Shown: positions 8,187 through 17,158, counted from the first letter of the stretch. The stretch is 64,000 nucleotides of DNA from Nostoc sp. PA-18-2419 (GCF_005869855.1 NZ_SZNH01000003.1:62001-126000); one strand, 5' to 3'. Notes: generated from the sequence alone by a model not told the origin. Numbers and translations are program-made.

Positions 8187-9485
8187 GTGGATATCGATTC
8201 TGTAATCCAACCTCTGCAACGCTTTGGTGTCCATCTAGGACTTGATCGCATTGTCAATCTCTTGAGAAATCTTGGTAATCCCCATCACCAAGTTCCGGTA
8301 ATTCACGTTGCTGGCACCAATGGGAAAGGTTCCGTTTGTGCTTATCTTTCCTCGGTACTCACTGAGGTTGGTTATCGTACAGGACGCTACACCTCGCCCC
8401 ATTTAGTTAATTGGACGGAACGTATTTGTCTCAATGAACAGCCAATTTCAGCTGAAGAACTAAAGCAATTGTTGCAAACAGTCCAAGCCGCGATTCCTGC
8501 TAACGAGCAATCACCAACTCAATTTGAAGTAATTACCGCAGCAGCTTGGTTGTATTTTGCCCAAGCTAAAGTTGATGTCGCAGTTGTAGAAGTCGGACTA
8601 GGAGGGCGCTTGGATGCTACCAATGTCTGTTTAGAACCTTTAGTAACAATCATCACTTCTATTAGCCGGGAACACTGGCAACAACTTGGCCCCACGATTT
8701 CTGATATTGCTAGAGAAAAAGCGGGTATTCTCAAACGTGGATGCCCTGTTGTGGTAGGGCCATTGCCACCAGATGCCGAAGATGTGGTGCGATCGCGTGC
8801 TTTAGAATTAGAATGCCCAATTTTTACGCCTCAACCCGCCCGTCAAATCTCCACAGAATCGGCAGAATATTTATCAATACAAAATTCAAAATTAATTAAA
8901 TATCCATTGGCATTAGCCGGACAAATTCAGTTAACTAATTCAGCTTTGGCTTTAGCTGCTTTGGAAATTCTCCAAAAACAAGGTTGGCAGATTTCTGAAG
9001 CAGCCATCATCAACGGAATGGCAAAAACTCAATGGCTGGGGCGGATGCAATGGACTAGTTGGAAAAATCATCAATTATTACTTGATGGCGCTCACAATCC
9101 CGCCGCAGCCCAAGTTCTCCGTCAGTATGTCGATAGCTTAAATACAGTCAAACACAAGCCTGTAAATTGGATAATGGGAATGTTTGCTGATAAAGATTGT
9201 GCTGATATTTTTACAGCTTTACTGCGACCAAGTGACCATCTTTTTTTAGTACCAATACCAGTAGAATCTTGGCCAGGCCGAACTTCTGCTGACCTAGATG
9301 AATTAGCCAATTTAGCTGACACTGCCTGTCCAGAATTAAGCGATCGCCAGAAGTATCCAGATTTATTCACAGCATTAGAAGCCGTAATATCAACCGCCAC
9401 CACAGACGATTTAATCGTTATATGTGGTTCGCTTTACTTAGTAGGCAATTTTTTAGCAACTACTAATATAATTCGTAAATCATAA
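8187..9485 (+). CDS. folC: Folylpolyglutamate synthase / dihydrofolate synthase
   Basis: FolC adds glutamate to dihydropteroate and/or folates using ATP, in the cytoplasm. The protein has the Mur-ligase P-loop VAGTNGKGSV, then GRYTSPHLVNWTERI, a QFEVITAAAWLYF stretch, EVGLGGRLDATNV, and LLLDGAHNPAAA opening the C-terminal domain. The track ORF starts GTG at 8091, but its first 32 residues (Pro/Leu-rich) come from repeat DNA; homology begins at VDIDSVIQPLQRFGVHLGL, so GTG 8187 (432 aa) is the likely start. The ribosome site there is poor, so the start is not certain. Confidence 0.93.
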   Translation: MDIDSVIQPLQRFGVHLGLDRIVNLLRNLGNPHHQVPVIHVAGTNGKGSVCAYLSSVLTEVGYRTGRYTSPHLVNWTERICLNEQPISAEELKQLLQTVQAAIPANEQSPTQFEVITAAAWLYFAQAKVDVAVVEVGLGGRLDATNVCLEPLVTIITSISREHWQQLGPTISDIAREKAGILKRGCPVVVGPLPPDAEDVVRSRALELECPIFTPQPARQISTESAEYLSIQNSKLIKYPLALAGQIQLTNSALALAALEILQKQGWQISEAAIINGMAKTQWLGRMQWTSWKNHQLLLDGAHNPAAAQVLRQYVDSLNTVKHKPVNWIMGMFADKDCADIFTALLRPSDHLFLVPIPVESWPGRTSADLDELANLADTACPELSDRQKYPDLFTALEAVISTATTDDLIVICGSLYLVGNFLATTNIIRKS

Positions 9486-9507
9486 TTACAAATTACGAAT
9501 TAAAAAT

Positions 9508-10806
9508 TTACCTTTGATTCCACTGTTGTGCGGCATCTTCTACCGCTTTATCTACTGTTTTATCGCCTAGCATTGCTGCTTGTAAGTTCTCATAAACTGC
9601 TTTTTGCAATTGATTAAAATCCTTCAAAGTGGGAGTTAATATTTCTGCGTGTTGTAATTCCTTAGCACTGATGACTCGCGCTTTTTCTATTGTTGAAGCA
9701 TTAGCTGGAATATCTTTAAAATAGCTGTCAGACAATGCTTTGACTGTGGAAGGTAAAACATTCGCGGCTTTTGCAAAGGCTAACTGATTTTCATCATTGG
9801 TGACAAATAAAGCAAACTTCACGGCGGCGTCTGGTTGTTTGCTGTCGCGAGGAATAACTATGTTCATCACAGCGACATTTTTCTTACCTGTGTTGCCGGT
9901 GAGTTGGGGCGCTATTTCTGAAGCTTGAGCAATTTTCGGAGCATTATTAGCGATCGCTTTGAGAAACTCTGGCCCAGAAGCTAGAAACACTGTTTCTCCA
10001 GATTGGTACAAATCAATCGCGTGGCGATGTCCTTGAGTCAAAGCCTCTTTAGGTAATAAGCCTTTTTTATACAAGTCTACCCAATACTGAAATGCTGCTT
10101 TCCCTTGTGGCGAATTAAACGCAGCTTTACCTTCGGTATCTATTAAAGTCACTCCCATTTGCACAAAAGATTCTAGTACTTCCCCAGAATCTTGCGGTAC
10201 AAATGTCACAAAAAAAGCATATTTTCCAGTCTTATCTTTAATTTGTTGCGCTATTTGTGCTAATTCTGCGTAAGTAGCAGGTGGTTTACTGATACCTGCT
10301 TGTTTTAATAAATCGGTGTTATAAATGGTTAACCGTGTAGTGAGATACCAGGGAATTCCAAAACTCTTACCATTAAGCGTAGAAGATTCCCAAATATTCG
10401 GTAGATAGGAGGAACGTACATCATTTGGAACTTTTGTATCCAAATCTAACCAAGCATTTCGTCCTGCAAGTTGAGAAGCAAAACCGGGATTGAGGTTAAC
10501 AACATCAGGTGGCGTTTTTCCTGAGACAGCTGCTAATATTTTGTTTTCCATTGCTGCCCAAGGTACATCAACCCAGTTAACCTTTATACCAGAATTTTGC
10601 GATTCAAAATTTGTAATCAGGCTTTTGAAGTAGTCAGTAAATTGAGGTTGGAGTTGCATCGTCCAAAACTCAATCGTTGTGCCTTTTGAAGTAGCTTGTT
10701 TTGTATCTGTACCAACATTACCTGTACTGCAACTTACAATCCAACTAGTTAACACGCCAAGCAGTAGTAAAGCAGTAAATTGTTTAAATTTTCGTAATTG
10801 AATCAT
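9508..10806 (-). CDS. ABC transporter sugar-binding lipoprotein (family 1 extracellular solute-binding)
   Basis: A lipoprotein signal (TALLLLGVLTSWIVSC, lipobox IVSC) is followed by IEFWTMQLQPQ and further features of UgpB/MalE-like binding proteins: NFESQNSGIKVNWVDVPW, VVNLNPGFA, FGIPWYLTTRLTIYNTDLLKQAG and the C-terminal KFALFVTNDENQLAFAKA. It should sit on the outer face of the inner membrane and deliver a sugar, oligosaccharide or glycerol phosphate to a permease. No permease or ATPase gene is adjacent, so it must work with partners elsewhere. It runs convergent to folC, with 22 bp between the stops. Confidence 0.88.
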   Translation of the reverse strand: MIQLRKFKQFTALLLLGVLTSWIVSCSTGNVGTDTKQATSKGTTIEFWTMQLQPQFTDYFKSLITNFESQNSGIKVNWVDVPWAAMENKILAAVSGKTPPDVVNLNPGFASQLAGRNAWLDLDTKVPNDVRSSYLPNIWESSTLNGKSFGIPWYLTTRLTIYNTDLLKQAGISKPPATYAELAQIAQQIKDKTGKYAFFVTFVPQDSGEVLESFVQMGVTLIDTEGKAAFNSPQGKAAFQYWVDLYKKGLLPKEALTQGHRHAIDLYQSGETVFLASGPEFLKAIANNAPKIAQASEIAPQLTGNTGKKNVAVMNIVIPRDSKQPDAAVKFALFVTNDENQLAFAKAANVLPSTVKALSDSYFKDIPANASTIEKARVISAKELQHAEILTPTLKDFNQLQKAVYENLQAAMLGDKTVDKAVEDAAQQWNQR

Positions 10807-10900
10807 TTTCCCAGTATTTTTACGCTTGATCGGGCTGAAAATCTTATGCAGAATTGACGAGATTATAGGCTAAATCAATTACCAGTATTAGAGATAACTA

Positions 10901-10976
10901 GGGAATGGGGACTGGGGATCGGGGAAATAAGATTAAAAATACTATTTTCCAATACCCAATACCCAATCCCCAATTC
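10901..10976. repeat. Paired heptanucleotide repeats forming a hairpin, upstream of pilM
   Basis: GGGAATG GGGACTG GGGATCG (from 10901) is followed 25 bp later by CCAATAC CCAATAC CCAATCC CCAATTC (10949-10976). Both are 7-bp tandem arrays, and the second is largely the reverse complement of the first, so a transcript could fold into a long imperfect stem. It lies 27 bp before pilM. Confidence 0.65.
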
Positions 10977-11002
10977 AATTTACCAGTCCAGCGGGCACAA
11001 CT

Positions 11003-12109
11003 GTGGTGAAAAGCTTCAATAGTCTGTTTGGCAAATCAAATAAAGGGGTCGGCATTGAACTTGCTCCCGAACGGGTAAATGTAGTTCAGCTACGCAAGCA
11101 GCGTCAAGGCTTGAAACTAGAAAACTTCACATCGGTAGCAGTTCCCGAAGGCGTAGTTACTGATGGTCAAATTACCGACCCTCCAGCGATGGCGCAGTTA
11201 ATTCAGGAAGCGCTAGCCCAAAGCAAAATCAAAACTTCTCGTGTTGCTACTGGTGTACCAGGGCGAGATTCTATCGTCCGTTTAATACCGGTGCCAGCAG
11301 AGTTAGATGACAAAGAACTGCGAGAAATGGTGTTAAACCATGAAGCAGGTTTGTATTTACCCTATCCTCGGGAAGAAGCTGATGTAGACTATCAGAAACT
11401 TGGGTACTTTGTGGATGAAGATGGCATTGAAAAAGTACAGGTACTCTTAGTTGCCACCCGCAAGGAGGTAACAGATACCTATATAAGTACATTTGAACAA
11501 GCAGGATTACAAATCGATGTTTTAGAAATTAACAGTTTTGCTCTGATTCGCACTATTCGCGAACAATTGCGACAATTTGGACCGCAAGAAGCAGCAGTAC
11601 TAGTTGATATAGAGTTTGACAGCACAGAAATTGCCATCATTGTTAACGGAGTACCGCAATTTTCCCGCACGGTACCTATAGGCACTTATCAAATGCAAAC
11701 TGCTCTGGCTAGGGCAATGAGCTTACCCACATCGCGAGATATGGAACTGTTACAGGGGATGGTTATTACCCCAACTGTTATAGACGGTGGCAAAACCGGC
11801 GTTACAGAACTCAATCCTGGGATGGCAGCCATCTTGAGAGTATTGGGAGAACTAACAGATGAATTGCGCCGTTCCATCGATTTTTACCTCAATCAAAGTG
11901 AAAATTTGGAGGTAGCGCAGATTTTATTAGCTGGACCTGGAGGTGGACTCCAACAGCTTGATGAATTCTTTACCCAACGATTAAGTTTGCCAACTATCCA
12001 AATAGATCCAATTGGGGCTTTGTCTTTGGAAGTCGATAGCGAGAAATATCCACAAGTACAACGCTCTGGGTTAGCGATTGTACTTGGTTTAGGAATGCGG
12101 GAGGTGTAA
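11003..12109 (+). CDS. pilM: Type IV pilus assembly protein PilM
   Basis: PilM is a cytoplasmic actin/FtsA-like ATP-binding protein that docks on the PilN tail and links the pilus motor to the inner-membrane alignment complex. The 368-aa protein shows the phosphate-1 loop GIELAPERVNVVQL, the SRVATGVPGRDSIVR region, LVDIEFDSTEIAII (phosphate 2) and ILLAGPGGGLQQL (adenosine loop). It begins with tandem GTG codons; the first (11003) is taken. It is the first gene of pilM-N-O-Q. The next coding sequence follows after a tandem repeat. Confidence 0.93.
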   Translation: MVKSFNSLFGKSNKGVGIELAPERVNVVQLRKQRQGLKLENFTSVAVPEGVVTDGQITDPPAMAQLIQEALAQSKIKTSRVATGVPGRDSIVRLIPVPAELDDKELREMVLNHEAGLYLPYPREEADVDYQKLGYFVDEDGIEKVQVLLVATRKEVTDTYISTFEQAGLQIDVLEINSFALIRTIREQLRQFGPQEAAVLVDIEFDSTEIAIIVNGVPQFSRTVPIGTYQMQTALARAMSLPTSRDMELLQGMVITPTVIDGGKTGVTELNPGMAAILRVLGELTDELRRSIDFYLNQSENLEVAQILLAGPGGGLQQLDEFFTQRLSLPTIQIDPIGALSLEVDSEKYPQVQRSGLAIVLGLGMREV

Positions 12110-12119
12110 TACCAATTTT

Positions 12120-12221
12120 AGATTTGGAATTTTAATTTTGGATTGTCTGTTTTGACAATCACACTTTTGAGATTTGGGATTTTAAATTCTGGATTGTCTG
12201 TTTTAACGATCGCACTGTTTG
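12120..12221. repeat. Two-copy ~51-bp tandem repeat between pilM and pilN
   Basis: AGATTTGGAATTTTAATTTT...GGATTGTCTGTTTTGACAAT (12120-12169) is repeated at once as AGATTTGGGATTTTAAATTC...GGATTGTCTGTTTTAACGAT (12170-12221), ending CACTTTTG / CGCACTGTTTG. The ORF track reads it as a hydrophobic N-terminus of PilN, which I reject. Each copy has a TTGACA or TTAACG hexamer, so a secondary promoter is possible but not shown. Confidence 0.75.
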
Positions 12222-12265
12222 AGAATTCTCAAACCATAATATTTATCTTTAGTTGGTGTGAGAAA

Positions 12266-13039
12266 ATGTACAGTTTGGATGTTAACTTTCTTAAAGACCG
12301 CCCAGCCTATCAAAAAAAGCCTGACAAAAAGAGAGGAATGGCTCTAAGCCTTCCTGGAGGAAATTTAACACCAGTCTATATCGGAGCTGCATTAGGTGTA
12401 GGTCTTCCAGGTTTATTCGGAATTGCTTGGTGGTTATTGCAAGGAAAGATTGTTGAATTAGAGGGCACAGTAGCACAACTGGACCAGGAAAGCAAGAGAT
12501 TAGATACACAAATCGGCAACCTGAATCAAATCAAAGCAGAGACGAGCACAATTAAAGGGGAAACTCAAGCTTTAGTTACTGTATTTGACCAGATTCGACC
12601 TTGGTCAGCAATGTTGCAAGATTTGCGCGATCGCATTCCTGCAGCAGTGCAAATTGAAAATATCAAGCAAATCCCACCCATTGCGGTGGTGGAAGGTCAG
12701 CCACCCAACAATCCAGCCGGAGGATTAGAAATTACCGGACTAGCTCGTTCCTTTAACGATGTCAATGATTTCTTATTGAGTTTGCAACAGTCTCAATTTT
12801 TGAAGTCCTCAGAAAGCAGAATTATTACTGCAACCTTAGTAGATGCTCCGGTTACATCAGGTGTAGCTGCGATTCCTGGTGTCATAATTAAGCCGCCACA
12901 AGTCGTTAAATACACTATTCAATCGAGTATGAATGATGTTCCAGCTTCAGAATTAATTCGGGAGTTGGAAAAAAAAGGCACAGTCGGGTTAGTAGCTCGA
13001 ATTCGTACTATGCAACAAACAGGAGTCATTTCAAAATGA
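12266..13039 (+). CDS. pilN: Type IV pilus assembly protein PilN
   Basis: PilN is a bitopic inner-membrane protein whose short cytoplasmic tail binds PilM and whose periplasmic coiled coil pairs with PilO. Starting at ATG 12266 gives MYSLDVNFLKDRPAY, which fits the conserved N-terminal PilM-binding motif (hxLNLL/FLKDR-like). One span follows (YIGAALGVGLPGLFGIAWWLL), then a coiled coil (LEGTVAQLDQESKRLDTQ) and a ferredoxin-like end. The track start at 12143 would add 41 residues encoded by the tandem repeat and is unlikely. The stop overlaps the pilO start by 4 bp (ATGA). Confidence 0.9.
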   Translation: MYSLDVNFLKDRPAYQKKPDKKRGMALSLPGGNLTPVYIGAALGVGLPGLFGIAWWLLQGKIVELEGTVAQLDQESKRLDTQIGNLNQIKAETSTIKGETQALVTVFDQIRPWSAMLQDLRDRIPAAVQIENIKQIPPIAVVEGQPPNNPAGGLEITGLARSFNDVNDFLLSLQQSQFLKSSESRIITATLVDAPVTSGVAAIPGVIIKPPQVVKYTIQSSMNDVPASELIRELEKKGTVGLVARIRTMQQTGVISK

Positions 13040-13800
13040 CGCTGAGTGATGATTTAAATTTTGCCGAACAAGCTGGAGAATTTGATGCACAAACCCCAGC
13101 TTACCCCGTGGTATTTGGCATTGCTTTCACACCAAAAATTATCGGTATTTTATTAGGGGTAATTGGTTTAGCAGGAGGAGGATATATATTCTTAAACCTG
13201 TTAATGCCAGCTTGGGAAAGCTATCAGCAACAGCAAGCAAAAGCCTCGGAACTCCAAGGACAAATAGAGCAAAAGAAACTTAATATCAAACAGATTGATA
13301 AAGTTAAAGAGGAATTAGCACAGGCAAAACAGCAAAAAGTTCAGGTTTTAGGTTTATTTGCTAGTGAAAAAACTTTAGATACATTGCTGCTAGATGTGAA
13401 TCGATTAGTTGAATCTGGTAATGCTCAAACTCCGATTAATGGAGTCAGAGCCAAACTCAAGAAGTTTGTGCCAGTTTCTCAAAAGCCAGAACCAATTATT
13501 GATGGAAGTTTGGGAAAACAAGTTGACGGCAAACTAGAACGCAGCAGTATTAGTGCCGAAATTACAGGAACCTATGAACAAACACAATCAATAGTTCGTA
13601 ACATTGAGCGTTTACAGCCTTTGTTGATAGTTAAAGATTATCAATCAACATTAGCTCCATTAGAGGTTAGATCCCCATTAGATAAAACACCAGTGAAAAT
13701 GGGGCCAACAGAGATTAATACATCATTCCAATTACAAGCATTGATGCCACTTAGTCCCGAAGAAATAGCAGCGGCAGCTAAAACTGCTGCCAAAAAGTAA
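13036..13800 (+). CDS. pilO: Type IV pilus assembly protein PilO
   Basis: This 254-aa protein has a 45-residue cytoplasmic part, one membrane span (IIGILLGVIGLAGGGYIFL), a coiled coil (QQQQAKASELQGQIEQKK) and a periplasmic ferredoxin-like domain, the standard PilO layout. It pairs with PilN to form the inner-membrane alignment complex of the type IV pilus. It is translationally coupled to pilN by the ATGA overlap. No pilP gene follows; the next gene is pilQ. As I understand it, absence of PilP is usual in cyanobacteria. Confidence 0.9.
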   Translation: MTLSDDLNFAEQAGEFDAQTPAYPVVFGIAFTPKIIGILLGVIGLAGGGYIFLNLLMPAWESYQQQQAKASELQGQIEQKKLNIKQIDKVKEELAQAKQQKVQVLGLFASEKTLDTLLLDVNRLVESGNAQTPINGVRAKLKKFVPVSQKPEPIIDGSLGKQVDGKLERSSISAEITGTYEQTQSIVRNIERLQPLLIVKDYQSTLAPLEVRSPLDKTPVKMGPTEINTSFQLQALMPLSPEEIAAAAKTAAKK

Positions 13801-13801
13801 T

Positions 13802-13857
13802 TATGAGTTATAAGTTATGAGTTATGAGTTATGAACTATAAGTTACGAGCTATCATT
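13802..13857. repeat. Heptanucleotide tandem repeat (TATGAGT)n between pilO and pilQ
   Basis: Eight consecutive 7-mers follow the pilO stop: TATGAGT, TATAAGT, TATGAGT, TATGAGT, TATGAAC, TATAAGT, TACGAGC, TATCATT. This is a classic short tandemly repeated repetitive (STRR) array of filamentous cyanobacteria. It separates pilQ from pilMNO by 188 bp and could affect mRNA stability, though nothing in the sequence proves a role. Confidence 0.85.
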
Positions 13858-13988
13858 TCTAACTATTCAATCCTAACTCTTCACTCCTAGCTAAATTATT
13901 CTTAACTCCTTACTTTCAAAAATCAACACTCATAGCCAACTGCTCAAAATGTTTGTCAACAAGGTTTTATTTAGGTGAGGAATGAACT

Positions 13989-16367
13989 GTGAAACAGCTT
14001 CACGGTAAAAATTTTATATTAGGTACTGCTGCTTTTGTCTTTTTTGCAGCTCAACCAGCTTGGGCACAAATTGCTCAAGTTACTAATGTGCAGTTAAATC
14101 CAGCTAATGGTGGAGTTAGCATTGTTTTGAAAACTTCTTCAGGGTCGCGTCCCCAAGTTTTCACTACAAAAAGAGGTAAGTCTTTAGTTGCAGACATTAT
14201 TAATACTCAATTACGATTACCACAAGGTAATAGTTTTCGTCAAGATAGTCCAGCGCCAGGAATTGCTTCGGTTGAAGTTAGTCAACTTGATGCCAATAGT
14301 GTCAGGGTGACGGTAACTGGCAGCAACAATGTGCCTGGCAGTGAACCGGTGGTGCGATCGGCAAATGGAATTACACTCAGCTTTAGCCCATCTGCTGGCA
14401 CCACCGCTGCCTCACCAACGCCAACAAGACCAACATCGACACCACCGCCTGCTTCTACACATGCCCAACCAAGTCAAAAGCCAGACGTTCTCGTTCCCAA
14501 CCCGCAAGTCACTATTGACGGACAACCTGCACAAGCTGCTGGTCCAGGTCAACCTGTGAGTCAGGCTCCACCTTTCTTACCCAGAGCCGTCGCCCCACCG
14601 GTGGGAGATATTGCTATTTCCGCTACCGATGCTTCTCCTAGCACCATTGATTTGGGAACACAGGAACGCGTTCCCCGTTTAGTATTGCGAGATGCGCCGG
14701 TGCGTGAGGTTTTGTCATTACTTGCCCGTGCTGCCAATTTGAATCTAGCTTATGTTGGAAGTGAGCAAGGTGGTGGAGGTCAGCAAGGTGCTGCTGCACC
14801 AGCAACCTCTCAAACCATTTCTTTAGATATAGAAAACGAGCCAGTGCAAGATGTATTTAACTACGTCTTGCGCTTGAGTGGTTTAGAAGCTAACCGCAAT
14901 GGTCGCACAGTTTTTGTAGGGGCTAAATTACCCAATGCAACTCGTGACATGGTTATGCGTAGCTTACGACTCAATCAGGTAGCAGTCGATGTTGCCCTAA
15001 ACTTTTTGGTCGGCTTGGGAGCAGAAAGTGCGGTCAGCCGCGAACGACAAGTTACCAGTGTTAGTGCTATACCTGTAGGTACTGGAGTTGCGCCTATCAC
15101 CCAAACTCAGACGACCACCGAAACCAGAATTGAACCTCAACGCGTTGATTTTAAAGACTCTAGCCCATTGTTGAGAGGCTTACAGGCATTAGGAGATGAG
15201 CGCACCAATTCTCTGACTTTGATTGGGCCTCCCAGACTAGTTGAGATGGCAATGTCTCAACTAACTCAGCTTGATATCCGGCGTCGTCAAGTGGTAGTCA
15301 ACGTCAAGATTATCGATGTTAACCTCTTGAATACCCAAGACTACAACACTAGCTTTTCCTTTGGAGTTGGCAACAACTACTTTACAAATGATGGTGGTGC
15401 AGCATCTCTAAATTTTGGCGGTTCGAGACCAGCTACAAGAGCTGAAGCATCAACCAGTATCACTAGTACACCTACAACTGCTAATCCACTTCAGGGCTCA
15501 AATGTTTTTATAGACCCAAATACAGGAACAGCTACCGCTGGCGTAAACTCTAATCCTACACAACCAGGTATTACAGCATTTACACCAGGAACAAGTACAA
15601 CTGCAATTGTCCCAACAGCGATTGATCCTGTTACTGGTACACCTACTCAGTTTCAGCAGCAAACCACGACAACCCCTGCAACAACCACATACGCGTTGCC
15701 TACCATATTCCAGTTCCCTAAGCGTCTTCTCGCTAGCTTGCAGGCTCAAGTCCAAAATGGCAACGCCAAGATTTTGACAGACCCAACCTTAATTGTTCAA
15801 GAAGGTCAAACCGCTAATGTCAATCTGACTCAGGAAGTCGTAGGCAATATTAAAAGGGAAATCGTTCGCGATGATAATATTGCTACAGAAACGATTTCAG
15901 CGGAAAAAGACAGAGTAGGTTTAACCTTGGCTGTCAAAATTGACCGAATTGATGATAATGGTTTTGTCTCTCTATCGGTAGCTCCTGTTGTCAAAGCACC
16001 CCAAGCTCCAGCTACTATCAATGTTGGAGGTGGTGGTAGCCAACAAATATTCTTAGTGTCTGAGCGCTCTCTTAATTCTGGCTTGATTCGCCTGCGAGAT
16101 GGTCAGACTCTAATTCTCTCAGGTATCATTCAAGACGCAGACCGGACAACTGTCTCTAAAATTCCTATTTTAGGAGATCTTCCGCTTATTGGTTCGTTGT
16201 TTAGAAGTACAAACAGACAGAACCAGCGCAATGAGGTCATTGTGTTGCTCACACCTCAAATTATGGATGACTCTGAGAACTCCTCTTATGGCTATAACTA
16301 CAGTCCCAGCCCACAAGTGCGGCAAATTCTTGAGCGTCGGGGCTTGAAGATTCCTACCGGGCAATAA
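13989..16367 (+). CDS. pilQ: Type IV pilus outer-membrane secretin PilQ
   Basis: The 792-aa precursor has a signal peptide (cut after PAWA, about residue 26), an AMIN domain (about 30-130) for peptidoglycan binding, a Pro/Thr-rich linker, an STN-like module (PRLVLRDAPVREVLSLLARA), an N-domain with NQVAVDVALNFLVGLGAE, and a C-terminal secretin core containing LILSGIIQD and VSKIPILGDLPLIGSLFRS, the secretin signature. It forms the ring through which the pilus, and probably polysaccharide, leaves the cell. A Thr/Pro/Gln-rich insert (about 490-570) lies in the core. GTG at 13989 follows GGTGAGGAATGAACT. Confidence 0.95.
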   Translation: MKQLHGKNFILGTAAFVFFAAQPAWAQIAQVTNVQLNPANGGVSIVLKTSSGSRPQVFTTKRGKSLVADIINTQLRLPQGNSFRQDSPAPGIASVEVSQLDANSVRVTVTGSNNVPGSEPVVRSANGITLSFSPSAGTTAASPTPTRPTSTPPPASTHAQPSQKPDVLVPNPQVTIDGQPAQAAGPGQPVSQAPPFLPRAVAPPVGDIAISATDASPSTIDLGTQERVPRLVLRDAPVREVLSLLARAANLNLAYVGSEQGGGGQQGAAAPATSQTISLDIENEPVQDVFNYVLRLSGLEANRNGRTVFVGAKLPNATRDMVMRSLRLNQVAVDVALNFLVGLGAESAVSRERQVTSVSAIPVGTGVAPITQTQTTTETRIEPQRVDFKDSSPLLRGLQALGDERTNSLTLIGPPRLVEMAMSQLTQLDIRRRQVVVNVKIIDVNLLNTQDYNTSFSFGVGNNYFTNDGGAASLNFGGSRPATRAEASTSITSTPTTANPLQGSNVFIDPNTGTATAGVNSNPTQPGITAFTPGTSTTAIVPTAIDPVTGTPTQFQQQTTTTPATTTYALPTIFQFPKRLLASLQAQVQNGNAKILTDPTLIVQEGQTANVNLTQEVVGNIKREIVRDDNIATETISAEKDRVGLTLAVKIDRIDDNGFVSLSVAPVVKAPQAPATINVGGGGSQQIFLVSERSLNSGLIRLRDGQTLILSGIIQDADRTTVSKIPILGDLPLIGSLFRSTNRQNQRNEVIVLLTPQIMDDSENSSYGYNYSPSPQVRQILERRGLKIPTGQ

Positions 16368-16467
16368 AGAGTAAGTGAGTTAACTCTGGATCAAATCCTC
16401 GCTACTTACTGTCAAGCAGTTCGTAATTAAATCCTGCCTATTCTAAATGACAGAGTATATTTGACTT

Positions 16468-16488
16468 CCCACAGCTTGAAGCTGTGGG
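16468..16488 (+). terminator. Hairpin after pilQ (possible terminator or IS-end remnant)
   Basis: CCCACAGC TTGAA GCTGTGGG is a perfect 8-bp stem with a 5-nt loop about 100 bp after the pilQ stop, followed by ATTATTGTTT, a weak U-rich tail. It may end the pilMNOQ transcript. Similar CCCACAGCTT-type hairpins also occur at ends of IS200/IS605-like elements, so a remnant end is the other reading. Confidence 0.5.
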
Positions 16489-16896
16489 ATTATTGTTTCG
16501 TCTTGCCTATTTGTTTAAACAGGAAAAATAATGATTTGAAAAACGTGAGTTTTCAGCTTGTCAACTAAGATTCAACAGATGATGTTCTGACTTGTTTAAC
16601 TTTTGACTTACTTACACACTACCCACTTTATGATGTTGAGACACTGCACAATATTAAAGGCGATCGCCTGATGGCATACCATTGAGATAGTTAGCAGTTA
16701 GTAATTCCATGAGTATTCCTCAAGAATTTCTAAGTGGGATTGAGCAATAAATGGTGACCAATTAACAGTACTACTGCATTTAGCTCTTTCGCTCAAGAGT
16801 GGGAGAAAATCTGTTAATTCTATTGTTGAATCTCAGGCTTATCACAATTGGGTAAGTTCTGAGAATGAGATTTACAATGAAGTATTTGCTGATGAG

Positions 16897-17015
16897 TAGG
16901 TTGGGGAGCTACTCGCTTAGAAAGGTTTCGCGGCAATTGCGTAAGTGGCGTTTGAGGAACAAAACCCAACATTAGCAAGACTCTATTGAATTTCACTATC
17001 GCTCAACCCAACCTA
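16897..17015. mobile_element. MITE-like element with TAGGTTGGG inverted ends (119 bp)
   Basis: TAGGTTGGG at 16897-16905 and CCCAACCTA at 17007-17015 are perfect 9-bp inverted ends. An internal TTGAGGAACAAAACCCAAC resembles sequence often seen in Nostoc genomes. It has no coding capacity. A single end of the same kind occurs near 6776. The size and ends fit a miniature inverted-repeat element; target-site duplications are not clear. Confidence 0.5.
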
Positions 17016-17158
17016 TTTTTGTTGTTAACTAAAAAACCGTATTGGCATCTTACCTGATTTCAGAATAAATACTCCCGAAACTCCCAAAATTTTGGAAAAT
17101 AATAAAGTAAGTGAGTATCACAAGACTCATTTGATTTCCTCATTTATTCTAGGAAAAT

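Larger units (their letters stand above)
16368..17158. other. Intergenic region pilQ-metH, 791 bp
   Basis: Apart from the hairpin at 16468 and the MITE-like element at 16897, this stretch contains stop-rich AT-rich DNA with no ORF I can support. The last 140 bp before metH should hold its promoter. I looked for a cobalamin riboswitch (B12 box GCCACTG and the neighbouring pseudoknot elements) and did not see one. Confidence 0.4.

Noticed and set aside
12143-12265. Longer PilN start from the ORF track
   Set aside because: The additional 41 residues are encoded by the 51-bp tandem repeat; the conserved PilN N-terminus starts at ATG 12266.
16468-16488. Intact IS200/IS605 element end
   Set aside because: The hairpin resembles such ends, but no TnpA or TnpB coding sequence is nearby, so only a terminator or remnant can be claimed.
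16990-17158. Cobalamin riboswitch upstream of metH
   Set aside because: I looked for the B12 box and paired elements and did not find them; the cbiD leader (48567-48624) is too short for one.
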